A DNA stretch of 64,000 bases, from positions 1,686,519 through 1,750,518 of the forward strand of contig CAXIPT010000002.1 of NCBI GenBank assembly GCA_964030475.1, given 5' to 3'. A program made the translations under genes and the position numbers. This document shows positions 53,906 to 62,907 of this stretch, in pieces (positions within the stretch are counted from its first letter, which is position 1; the number at the start of each line of letters is the position of its first letter). Below the pieces are notes generated by a model. That model was not told where the DNA came from and ran no database searches. It worked only from the letters and a program-made list of their open reading frames with translations. This DNA is from Tethya wilhelma. Lineage: Eukaryota > Porifera > Demospongiae > Tethyida > Tethyidae.

Positions 53906-54478
53906 TAGTATGACAGTAGATGTGTTCAGTAGTCCATGGTAAGAAAGCAGATCTAGTTTACTTTCTATGTGTTAAACTTGGGTCACATTTACTCATAATC
54001 GGAATGATACGGCTACTGAGTTCTAGGCAATCGTCATACCAAACTAGCTAAACCTTTAACTCAAGAGTTTGTGCACAAAACTAGCTCAAAAACAGTTAAT
54101 TTTCAGTGTTTGTGTACAAGACAGTCTGTTGTATCCCAAAGTTTGGCGGTTTATTCGTGATTCTTCGGTAGGTCCATCCCAGCATCACAAAGGTGCTCAA
54201 TAATTTTGATTACATTTTACCATCACCTGCCTTGGAGCTGTTTCTGCTAGTTTTTCATAGTAATGTCATTATATTTGTGTAATTATTGTTGTGTAAAAGA
54301 AAGGATGCTACTTAAATTTAATGTGTAGTGTCATGAATTCTGAGACATGATTGCTGAGAGTAGATGTATTGGATTCATGTTGTCCAGAGTTTTTTTTTTT
54401 CGATGTCATTAGAAGTGAGTTCGTCGGCACTGCGTCAAAATCTCATACAACTTGACAAGATTTGTCCAAAGCTGCGGT
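53906..54478. other. Non-coding stretch
   Basis: Nothing recognised. Confidence 0.4.
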
Positions 54479-54849
54479 ATTAGCAGGGGCGTAGCCAGGA
54501 TTATAAAGAGGGGAGCTGAATGTCTGAAGCGCATTAAAATTTTAGGATGCCATGCCCACTAAGTAGTGCACGTGATCGATTTTCCGATCTTTGACCCCTC
54601 TTTGCTAATGTTCACGAGTGCGGTCCAGCGATTCCGAGCAATTCAAGAACTGGTAGCTTGGAAATAAACGGTAAAAATGACAGCTAGCAATGCAAGAAGT
54701 GTCAGCCAGCTATTTTTTGTATGGGCTTGCTACTGACAAAGGCTTTGTTTAAATTTACTAATAATTGGTAATAATTTTACTTCTGGTCAGCCTGCAAGAA
54801 AGGGGGGCTCGAGCCCCTCGAGCCCAATGCTAGCTACGCCCCTGATTAG
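54479..54849. mobile_element. MITE family M5, copy with ATTAG target duplication
   Basis: Element 54484-54844 from CAGGGGCGTAGCCAGG to CTAGCTACGCCCCTG, flanked by ATTAG at 54479-54483 and 54845-54849. An internal palindrome GGGGGGCTCGAGCCCCTC lies near the right end. Confidence 0.9.
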
Positions 54850-55680
54850 AAGCACCTTACTATCAGCAACAAGAAGTTCATTTATGCGAATTGCTTTGAA
54901 GACACAAAGCTTCTCTATTGCTGTTAAAGAATAACTTTTCCGTTGTTTTGATGTACATTTGACAATAAAATGGAAGTCAGAAACAGCACAGCTTGTTACA
55001 AACGTTCAAAACCAGAAAGGTGACAGTGTTGGAAATATTATATGAGCCAAATGATCTCTGCTTGTCAAAGTCATCTTGTCATTTCAATTCAACAATCAGT
55101 TGTTGAACTAACACATCAGTCACACGGTGCAAATTATCGTTCTGAGGGGGGATACTTGGAAAGAGAGGTGGATGTTTTACGTTGAACTTTTGATTGACTC
55201 AAGCTGCATGGCTTGGGTGTGCACCACAGGATGTGTCTATTAGAGACCATTTTGTTGTAGTTTTGCATAATCTCTCCTGCTTCAAACATTTACACCAAAT
55301 GCATGAGTATGTGGAAGTAGCACTGTCAATACCTAGTTAAAAACAAACAAAATGACTTACATTCTGTAAGTGTAAATGGTATACACAAAAAGCTAGAATA
55401 CATGTATGCATATGTTTCTACAACCATACACCTTGCATACAGTATACACAGTCAAAACAGACATACAGAGGTATAAGGATGCCAATGTGCACTTTCACTC
55501 ACTGTGATCACCAGAGCCTAATATTTCCAATCACCTCCGAGATAGTAAACAATGTGATATGTGTTGCTTCCAACTGTGATACTTTTGAGGCATTCCATGC
55601 ACTTCACTGATTATAGTGATACATTCAGGATGGGTGGAAACTACATGCGCCTGTGCTTTGTAGCTTCTACTCCTTGGGTG
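54850..55680. other. Non-coding stretch
   Basis: No gene. It may include the 3' untranslated end of the Penelope-like element on the minus strand. Confidence 0.35.
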
Positions 55681-55690
55681 AGTTTTTATT

Positions 55691-56392
55691 TTAGTTGTCA
55701 TTGTCATAGATTTTTATATTTAGGCCATTATTTGACAGTTTGGTTAAGGTTGCTAGTTTGCATATCCAGTAATATTCTCTTTGTTTCAACCATGTGTTTA
55801 GGTTGTCCTTTCTTAAGTATGGGGGTGCGGTTTCGAGGATTTGAAACGGGATATTTTCTCGTTTGTGGTTGCTATTCTGTATGTGTTTGCCAATGCCAGA
55901 ACTATTTGATTGTAGGTGTAAATATTCTGTATTTGATTGGTCTGGTTGACATTCCAACATATTGAGCTTTACAGTCTCTGTGTGTGCAGGTGGCTAGGTA
56001 AATAACGTTATTTGTGTCACAGTTATATTTTGTGTATGGGACCGGCAGGTTTATCGGGTGTTTGGTTTTATTATAAGTGCTTGTTACAAATGTTTTGGTT
56101 GTTAGGATTTTGCAGGTGAAGCAGTTTTTCTTGCATTTACTGATCGGGTTTCTGAAATGTTTTAGTTTTTCTTGAAAAAGGTTCAGGGGGTAGTTGTCAT
56201 CGATGGTAATTGGTTTTGGGTTGTTGTCTGTCTGTTCTGGTATTGTTTCGCTATTTTCTGACAGTGGGGCTAGTTTAGCTCTTACTAGTAGGTTCCTTAG
56301 TGCTTTGTTTCCTCTGGTTACTATTAAGGGTGGGTTGGGAAATATTTGTGTGAGAGTTGGGTCTGATTTGATTGATTTCCAGTGTTTTCTGA
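55691..56392 (-). pseudogene. Penelope-like element: linker and GIY-YIG endonuclease part
   Basis: The minus strand continues from the RT with KNIIRKHWKSIKSDPTLTQI, PPLIVTRGNKALRNLLVRAK, a Cys-bearing CKKNCFTCKILTTKTFVTST, then YNCDTNNVIYLATCTHRDCK and AQYVGMSTRPIKYRI, followed in another frame by SSGIGKHIQNSNHKRENIPF and LKQREYYWICKLATLTKLSN. CDT.NVIYL..C...AQYVG is the GIY-YIG-type motif of Penelope-like elements, with H in KHIQN and E in QREYYWI as later catalytic positions. A frameshift near 55925 splits the domain. Confidence 0.75.
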
Positions 56393-56921
56393 TTATGTTT
56401 TTGTGTCATCATTATAAGTTGTAACCAGGAATGTTTGGTTTAGTCGTTTGGGTTTGTTTTTCCTTTTTAGGGTGAGATGTCTGTTGTTGTGTTTAGTTTT
56501 GTAAATGGTTTCTTTAGTTTCAGTTGGTGGGTAGCCTCTCTCGTTGAGTTTGGATATTAGTTTATCCTGCATTTCCTTGAAATTGTCTTTGTTCGAGTTT
56601 GTTCTAAGGTATCTCGTTTCGCCGATCATTATGGCTTTTTTTGTTTCTGTTGGGTGATATGATTCTGCATATACATAAAGTTGTTTGTTGGTTTTCTTTA
56701 TATGTGTTCTCACATCAAGGATGTTTGTAGAGTGGAACCTTTTTCCTTTGTGTAGTTCTAAGTCTAAAAATATTAGTTTGTTTTCATCTGCTTCGAATGT
56801 GAATTTGATTGTTGGGTGGATTTTGTTTGTGGCTGAGATGAATTCTTTTAGTTGTTCTCGTGATCCTACCCATATTAGGAAAATGTTGTCTATAAAACGT
56901 TTCCATAATTGGATGTTTTGT
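56393..56921 (-). pseudogene. Penelope-like element: RT catalytic region and thumb
   Basis: The minus strand has QLWKRFIDNIFLIWVGSREQ, in which the family's catalytic FIDD is FIDN: the codon AAC (56886-56888) replaces the second Asp. EADENKLIFLDLELHKGKRF, VYAESYHPTETKKAIMIGET and RYLRTNSNKDNFKEMQDKLI follow, the usual order in Penelope-like RTs. Frameshifts separate this part from both neighbours (in a TATATA run at about 56925, and in an A-run near 56400). It cannot be active as read. Confidence 0.8.
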
Positions 56922-57851
56922 TTATATAGCTAGGTTTTTCATGAGTTCTTCTATTACTCCCATGAAAATATTTGCGTAACTCGGGGCCATTTTTGTCCCC
57001 ATTGCTGTTCCCTGCAATTGTTGGTAGAATTGACCGTCAAATGTGAAGATGTTGTTTTCTAATACCATCTTCATTAACTCTTTGATTACTAATGCATGTG
57101 GTTGCTCCGGATGTTTGTATGCTTCCGGGTGTTCCGCTAGGAATGTGGTTATTTTTTCCAAGCTGTCCTGGTGGGGTATGTTTGTATATAGGGATGTTAC
57201 GTCTATTGATACTAGGATACTGTTTGTGGGGATTTTAGTTTTCTCGATGAGGTTAATAAAGTCAGTGCTATCTTTGATGTGTGATTGTAAAGGTCTTTTT
57301 CCTCTTTGGTTTAGGATTGTTTCAGTTTCAGCTGTGTAGTTGACTTTTTCTGTTGTGTGTTTGGTTGGCTGTGAAGCTAGTTCAATCTCCATCATCAGTT
57401 GGCTTGTTCCTTCAATGGTTTGGTTCAGAAATCCAGATACATTTAGATCCTCAATGGATTCTCCAGTGTTCAAGAGATTTTGCTCGGATTGTGTGACAGT
57501 CACTTTTAGAGGTTGTTCTCCTGGGTTTAATGTATCAGCAGGTGAGGGCATGGTTACTCCCTGCGTATTTACAGGTGGTGTATCTGTGTAGTCCATGAGG
57601 CTATTGTTGCTGCCAACTCCGGTGACTTGTGAGTCCGTAAGCTCATTTCTTGTGCTTGTTCTGGTAATTCCAGTTTGGGATTCTTTTGTTTGGCTTTTGG
57701 TTTGAGTTTCGGGTATGTTTGTTATTATTAGACTTGATGGGCCTCCCTGGCTAGTTTGTTTTGTTGGGAGTGTTCTTTGGCCTTTAGAGACACTATTTCT
57801 TAGGTTGATGGGGCTTCGTGTGCTGTTGGTTTTAGTGACATTCTTTGACAT
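56922..57851 (-). pseudogene. Penelope-like element: N-terminal region and RT palm start
   Basis: The 309-residue minus-strand frame has a long Ser/Thr-rich disordered N-terminal part, then HIKDSTDFINLIEKTKIPTN, SILVSIDVTSLYTNIPHQDS (first catalytic Asp in SIDVTSLYTNIPH) and GTAMGTKMAPSYANIFMGVI before stopping at 56922. TSLYTNIPH and GTAMG...APSYAN are strong Penelope-like RT signatures. The finger segment that normally precedes the palm (LPKIHK, RPIVS) is missing, so there is an internal deletion or recombination ahead of residue 205 or so. Confidence 0.85.
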
Positions 57852-58100
57852 TTCTATATGTCAGATCAATGGTCTTGTTTTGCGAAGGGTTCAAATAGTT
57901 TCTTTCCTTACGGTTGAGTTTGCTTCCGTATATAAATGTCTCTTCCTGAGTATGGTTCTTTTTTCAATTCTTTTCACTATTCTTCAATTCTTCCACGCTT
58001 CTTTTTAGATTCTTCCAAAATATTTATTCCGTCTTTTCCAAATGCTTGTTCTATGTCTTCCAAATGCTCCAATTGCTTATTCTTCCAGATTCTTCCCGTA

Positions 58101-58130
58101 GGCCTTTTGACGAGTAGTCTTCTTCAGCAG
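58101..58130 (-). ncRNA. Hammerhead-ribozyme-like sequence upstream of the Penelope-like RT, degenerate
   Basis: The minus strand reads CTGCTGAAGAAGACTACTCG then TCAAAAGGCC. CTGAAGA matches the hammerhead CUGANGA box, GAC-TACTC-GTC can form stem II, and AAAA stands where GAAA is required. Penelope-like elements are known to carry hammerhead motifs in their terminal repeats. The changed GAAA and the lack of a clear cleavage triplet mean it would be inactive. Confidence 0.3.
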
Positions 58131-58358
58131 GAAATTACTCAAAAAATGGAAGCTTGTTGTTGTTCGTTGGTTTATCTTTACATTTGTGTGACGTAAAGTC
58201 ACATGTTCGTCACGGGTTTGTTTTGGGCGTGCGTGTATCGAGTACGTCTAGGGGGTGTGATTAGATAGGATAGTGTTCGGATAAATAGAAATGTCCAATA
58301 AAGTTTGTGAAAAGTAAAATTAGATAAGGTTTGGTTAGATATGGCTATGTGATAGTTT

Positions 58359-58610
58359 TTATTCTTCGTGGTTAGTTTCGTGGTGGTCCTGGTCCAGGTC
58401 CTGGAGGTCCGGCCAGTCATCTTCGCTTGGGAGCCTGTATTGACGCCGGATCCTCCAGTACCCATGGCACAATATATCTCTGGCTGCTTCCCGCCCAAGG
58501 AGCCTGAGATCCAGGTCTACTTCATAGTAGATGGTGTGGAGTGTGTTCTCGTCGCCGTTTCTGGCTGCTTCCTCCATTCTTCTCAGAGGGATGCATTCTT
58601 CTGAATGCAT
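58359..58610 (-). CDS. Small acidic ORF upstream of the Penelope-like element
   Basis: An intact 83-codon minus-strand frame: MHSEECIPLRRMEEAARNGD, LLGREAARDILCHGYWRIRR, QYRLPSEDDWPDLQDLDQDH and HETNHEE. It is GC-richer than its surroundings and ends in an acidic, His-rich tail. It lies about 500 bases upstream of the Penelope-like frame on the same strand and may be a 5' part of that element or an unrelated small gene. No family recognised. The start codon lies inside a perfect hairpin (see 58588). Confidence 0.45.
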   Translation of the reverse strand: MHSEECIPLRRMEEAARNGDENTLHTIYYEVDLDLRLLGREAARDILCHGYWRIRRQYRLPSEDDWPDLQDLDQDHHETNHEE

Positions 58611-58613
58611 CCC
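58588..58613. repeat. Perfect 11-bp-stem hairpin over the start codon
   Basis: GGGATGCATTC, loop TTCT, GAATGCATCCC. On the minus strand the ATG of the small ORF is the ATG of the first arm. Confidence 0.85.
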
Positions 58614-58825
58614 TCAGGTACTAGTACTTTTACTGTCCTGATTCTGTGTGTAATTATAAAGGGTGTTATCCATAACCCCTGAAAAGTAAAGTTCTCCACT
58701 TAGGTCTCTTGGTACTACTACAAGAGAGCTTCACTTGTATCTTCTTCTGCATCATAAAATTGGCATCATCGGGTGGGTTTTTCTCTAAATGTTCAATTCT
58801 AAGAGACAATCGATCTTCTAGCTTC

Positions 58826-58922
58826 CGATAATACCAATTTATGCTTGATAATACCAATTTATGCTCCATAAGACCAGGAGGTCACACCATTTATGCTCCA
58901 TAAGACCAGGAGGTCACACCTA
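58826..58922. repeat. Short tandem duplications
   Basis: GATAATACCAATTTATGCT occurs twice at about 58828-58866, then a block TTTATGCTCCATAAGACCAG plus GAGGTCACACC occurs twice at about 58858-58920. Confidence 0.85.
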
Positions 58923-58980
58923 TATAAAGAATAAGTATTTATCTATAACTTGCATGAACCTCTGCTTGTTTGTTTACCAA

Positions 58981-59208
58981 AGGCAATTTAAACATGGATT
59001 TGTGAATGGCATTGTTAAACAGCTTTGCCCATTTAAGTTTGATCCAGCTGCCATGAACCTTTCATTATCTGAAATGATGTTTTCTGTAGCCAAAATGGTG
59101 ACAGAGGGCGGCGGTAGGGCACTCTCAGTTGCTCTGAGGTTATCAGGCACCACAAGCAAAAGTGACGACCTGTTAAAGTGGAATATGTCATATATTACTC
59201 ACCACTAG
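58981..59208 (+). pseudogene. Exon-like fragment near the DDE-like family
   Basis: Open frame RQFKHGFVNGIVKQLCPFKF, DPAAMNLSLSEMMFSVAKMV, TEGGGRALSVALRLSGTTSK, SDDLLKWNMSYITHH then stop. A possible acceptor (TTACCAAAG) sits just before. Composition suggests true coding sequence, but I do not recognise it. It may be an upstream exon of the family at 59887-62210. Confidence 0.35.
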
Positions 59209-59514
59209 CACCAGAAAGCCCATGGATACGAGTCAAGAGCTCATAGTCGCCACACATAACAACTCAATCTTCTTCCCTCTGTTACTTAATATTGAGATCA
59301 TCCAGAAACTATACCGATAACATGAAAATACCTCCATGTGTGGGTCTCAACTTGTTTCATCTGTTGCTTATAGCGGTTGAGACAGAGGTGCAAGTTAGTA
59401 TGTGTATTGATGCTTTGACTGTTTTCTGGGAATTTGGGGTGAGGCAAATTGTATATCTAGAATACCATTTTAAAGCTCTTGCCACTCTTGTCACCACCAA
59501 TTTTGAGCCAAATC

Positions 59515-59778
59515 TCATCTTAATTCTCGTATTCCATTTGGCCAGATCAGGCGATGTACTCTGAGAACATTAAGTTTGTCTAGTGAATTTTGAATTTTTA
59601 TGTAATAACTACTGTTGTTGTAGTCATTGAACTCAAACATGTCTTGCACCTTCCTCGACAGGTCAAGCACATAAGAGACCAGGACATTACGGATCTCTTC
59701 CACCAGAAGATAGTGAGACAGGGGAGCCAGTTCTGTCACTAGGTTGTCAGCAAGTAACTCTGGAGCTTCAGCTCTCAT
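59515..59778 (-). CDS. Candidate exon of an unknown minus-strand helical protein
   Basis: The minus-strand frame MRAEAPELLADNLVTELAPL, SHYLLVEEIRNVLVSYVLDL, SRKVQDMFEFNDYNNSSYYI, KIQNSLDKLNVLRVHRLIWP is amphipathic and predicted helical. The plus strand is also partly open. No family recognised. Confidence 0.35.
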   Translation of the reverse strand: MRAEAPELLADNLVTELAPLSHYLLVEEIRNVLVSYVLDLSRKVQDMFEFNDYNNSSYYIKIQNSLDKLNVLRVHRLIWPNGIRELR

Positions 59779-59886
59779 CTTCTCAAGAGCTAACCCTATC
59801 CCCTATGATTTCACCCATGAAGTGTATTGAAAGTGCATATTGTGACATTTCTATACCTCCTCAGCTTTTGCTGAGGTCAGCTTTCG

Positions 59887-60304
59887 GTGTCTTCTGGGCT
59901 TATAGAACAACTCCTACTGAGCTGCCTGGCATCAAGTAAATATTATAAAATCTTCGTAAAACATCTCAACCTAGCACAAGTGTATGTATTTGACACTGCA
60001 TATCTAGTGATAGCTTGGAGAAATTTGTTGATACCATTGCAGGATCTATTAACAAAAGAAAGGATCCTCCTAGATAATGTTGCAGAGCTATTAAGTGATC
60101 TAGTTCCTAGATATTTGGATTCCCACAGAGATCGACAGGTTACTGGCTGAGCTTTCAAGTGTCAAGTTTGCTACCAAACTTCAGGGTCTTAGTAGTTGGC
60201 AAGGTACAACTGCTGCAAAGGCAGCAGTTTCACAAGATTTGGATAGGTTTGCAACCATCAAGACGACATCACAAATAGTTAGGACTGGCCTGACAAATCT
60301 TTAA
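59887..60304 (+). pseudogene. DDE-like multi-copy family, upstream part
   Basis: The frame has FVKHLNLAQVYVFDTAYLVI, LQDLLTKERILLDNVAELLS and DLVPRYLDSHR, then shifts to EIDRLLAELSSVKFATKLQG, LSSWQGTTAAKAAVSQDLDR and FATIKTTSQIVRTGLTNL and stops. The shift coincides with a possible acceptor (TTCCCACAG), so it may be an intron boundary and not damage. This looks like the helical lead-in to the core at 61040-62040. Confidence 0.4.
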
Positions 60305-60834
60305 CAGTATAGTTTAACTCCGACGAATAATCTCATCAAGAAAGAGAAAGAGAAATAAAAATTTAATGAGAACAATAGCACATGGTCGAGGGATAAAGAA
60401 AACTCAAGTGTAAAGAGTTTCCAGATCTTGCAGTTGCCCTAAAATATGCTTTTGGTGAACTAGATATTGATAGAATACTTGAATCTCATCCACAATTGAC
60501 AACTGGAACTCGTCGAGACAATGTCATATCCATGAAGAGGTACTCCTTGCCATGGCACCTGAAAACTTTAGTATCCAGTTAATTTTACAATTACACAGAG
60601 AATTACAGACAAGGCAGTGCACAGGCAAAGCAACATCATGCTAAAAGAGATGTCAATGCTAAGATTTCCCTCAAAAAACCACTTCGTACTGGTGTTAATT
60701 TGTAAACAGTCATTGGTGTACAACATTGTTATAGACCAAGTTAAGAAAACACCACAAGCTCTTGTTCACTCCAAAGATGCAAAAGCTATTGTGTTGCATG
60801 GGTGATATTACACCAGTTCAACAGACAGGCCACT
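60182..60834 (+). repeat. Unit 1 of a diverged 653-bp tandem duplication
   Basis: CAGGGTCTTAGTAGTTGGCA through TTCAACAGACAGGCCACT. Unit 2 follows at once, with scattered substitutions and small indels. Unit 1 has an extra CATG in GTGTTG(CATG)GGTGAT that breaks its frame (KAIVLHG then stop). Confidence 0.9.
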
Positions 60835-61479
60835 CAGGGTCTTAGTAGTCGGCAAGGTACAACTGCTGCAAAGGCAGCAGTTTCACAAGATTTGGATAGG
60901 TTTGCAACCATCAAGACGACATCACAAATAGTTAGGACTGGCCTGACAAATCTTTTAACAGTATAGTTTAACTCCGACGAATAATCTCATCAAGAAAGAG
61001 AAATGAAAATTTAATGAGAACTATAGCACATGATCGAGGGATCGAGAAAACTCAAGTGTAAAGAGTTTCCAGATCTTGCAGTTGCCCTAGAATATGCTTT
61101 TGGTGAACTAGATATTGTTAGAGGACTTGAATCTCATCCACAATTGACAACTGGAACTCGTCGAGACAATGTCACATCCATGAAGAGGTACTCCTTGCCA
61201 TGGCACCTGAAAACTTTAGTATCCAGTTCATTTTACAATTACACAGAGAATTACAGACAAGGCAGTGCACAGGCAAAGCAACATCATGCTAAAAGAGATG
61301 TCAATGCTAAGATTTCCCTCAAAAAACCACCTCGTACTGGTGTTAATTTGTAAACAGTCATTGGTGTACAACATTGTTATAGACCAAGTTAAGAAAACAC
61401 CACAAGCTCTTGTTCACTCCAAAGATGCAAAAGCTATTGTGTTGGGTGATATTACACCAGTTCAACAGATAGGCCACTC
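60835..61479 (+). repeat. Unit 2 of the 653-bp tandem duplication
   Basis: Diverged copy of unit 1, which continues into the downstream part of the gene family (CTCGAGAGCACCCTGATTAC). Confidence 0.9.
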
Positions 61480-61573
61480 TCGAGAGCACCCTGATTACTC
61501 TTGGGATCAGTCTCGAAAGAATGCAATTGCAGGATATGAAAGTTACAGGCTGTTTTACTTCAGAACATGGTGA
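61030..61573 (+). pseudogene. DDE-like multi-copy family, core part 1
   Basis: CKEFPDLAVALEYAFGELDI, VRGLESHPQLTTGTRRDNVT, FYNYTENYRQGSAQAKQHHA and KRDVNAKISLKKPPRTGVNL occur in one frame. A second frame continues ICKQSLVYNIVIDQVKKTPQ, ALVHSKDAKAIVLGDITPVQ and PDYSWDQSRKNAIAGYESYR. VHSKDAKAIVLGD may supply the first Asp of a DDE-type core. One frameshift separates the parts at about 61350. This belongs with 61652-62040. Confidence 0.5.
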
Positions 61574-61651
61574 CAAAATAGTGTCCATTACTTGAACCGG
61601 ACAAGCTCTGACTCTGCTGTATATCTCATTTTTTGAACCTGCGACACAACC

Positions 61652-62210
61652 ATGCAATGTATGAACGAGATTCTTTATCTGCTAGCAGATCCTTCATTAG
61701 ACCACTTCTTTCGAGACCCAGTTAATGGTGGTTTAAAGAAACATTTTATGTTTGTAGTTGACAATGGTCCACAGGAACGACCTTCCAATATGATTGTACA
61801 GATGTGCAAGGCCCGTCTTTTAAAGTTCCTAACCTCGACAGAATAACTCTACTGAGTACCACAGTAAGAGGAATTTTGTTGAGAGAGTTCATGTGCATGG
61901 TGAAGAAAATAAAGTCCTGGCCAAACATGGCCGATTTAATAGCAAACAGATTTACACGCAAGCTGTAACTGGGTCACCAGAACATTTTGAAAACATGGAG
62001 CACATAAGTGGAACTGAACTCTATCCCCATTGCTTTCTGGCTGCATCTAAATGTGATCCCGCACCCTACTAATGACAACAAGCAATACAGGCTTTATAGC
62101 TTGTTTTGGAGGTTGCTTGACCACTTGGAAGTGTGGACAAACCCAGATTATCTACAATGGAAGGAAGGACTGAACAAAATGATAAGCGGGAAATTCATCC
62201 CCATGTGTGG
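61652..62210 (+). pseudogene. DDE-like multi-copy family, core part 2
   Basis: MQCMNEILYLLADPSLDHFF, KKHFMFVVDNGPQERPSNMI and VQMCKARLLKFL, then in another frame YHSKRNFVERVHVHGEENKV, LAKHGRFNSKQIYTQAVTGS and PEHFENMEH, then LEVWTNPDYLQWKEGLNKMI. VVDNGP (Asp) and NFVERVH (Glu) have the sequence context and order of the second and third residues of a DDE integrase/transposase core (compare DQG/DNG and VERxH/N in retroviral-type integrases). Stops and frameshifts break it. Similar unnamed multi-copy proteins exist in sponges, as I recall. No gag, RT or LTR is seen nearby, so this may be a DNA transposon or a domesticated family. Confidence 0.5.
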
Positions 62211-62515
62211 TCATAACAAGATTATTACAATAAGTAGTTTTAATAATCAGTATAAGATAACTATACAGAAAAAATATAACAAAAAAATTTTTAGCTGTCA
62301 AGATTGTCATCGTCTTCATCATTAGACAGACCCAGGAGAGTAGCTCCTTTGGTGATATCGAGGTCTCCATCGGTGGGTCCATTATCCTCAATTGGGCTAT
62401 TTATTATAGTACAGTAAATATAGTATCACCTGATGTCATATGGAAACATTGCATTGGACACTGTCAGATAAGCGTCTCGCAGACAACCCAGAATTAATGT
62501 GACTATCATGACGCC

Positions 62516-62809
62516 GTGCAAGTCATGCATATAATTTGCAATGCAATTCCAGTGCATGCTTGTGCACAGCTTAGTTCGACAAAGAGATATGACACACGAG
62601 AGCTTCAAACTCAAAACAAAGACTGCAAAGAGCTGCTTAATAAGGTGGTCCTTCCAAGAGCTTCAAGCAAGACTTGCAATTGTATCCAAAAAATGTCATT
62701 GATTGGAATCCTATGTCAGGTCAAGTCAAAATTCATTATATATGATGAAGACGAAGATGAGTGGCGTGAAGAGTCATATATTGTGGTCCACTGTATGCCT
62801 GTCTACTAG
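62516..62809 (+). pseudogene. DEWR-motif fragment
   Basis: The frame reads ACAQLSSTKRYDTRELQTQN, KDCKELLNKVVLPRASSKTC, then SKFIIYDEDEDEWREESYIV. The last part matches the KIHYNGYGEEFDEWRDESEI segment at 15.9 kb, the chromo/Tudor-knot-like motif. It could be the start of another copy of that family. Confidence 0.4.
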
Positions 62810-62907
62810 GAGCTGGCATTGATGATCAAAGCCAATTTGATCAGCTCACAAAAAGCAGTAAGGAATGTTCACATTGTTGCAATCTATTGCTTCCTTAGAT
62901 TCAATAG

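Noticed and set aside
55561..55965. 134-codon hydrophobic plus-strand frame
   Set aside because: Antisense shadow of the GIY-YIG part of the Penelope-like element.
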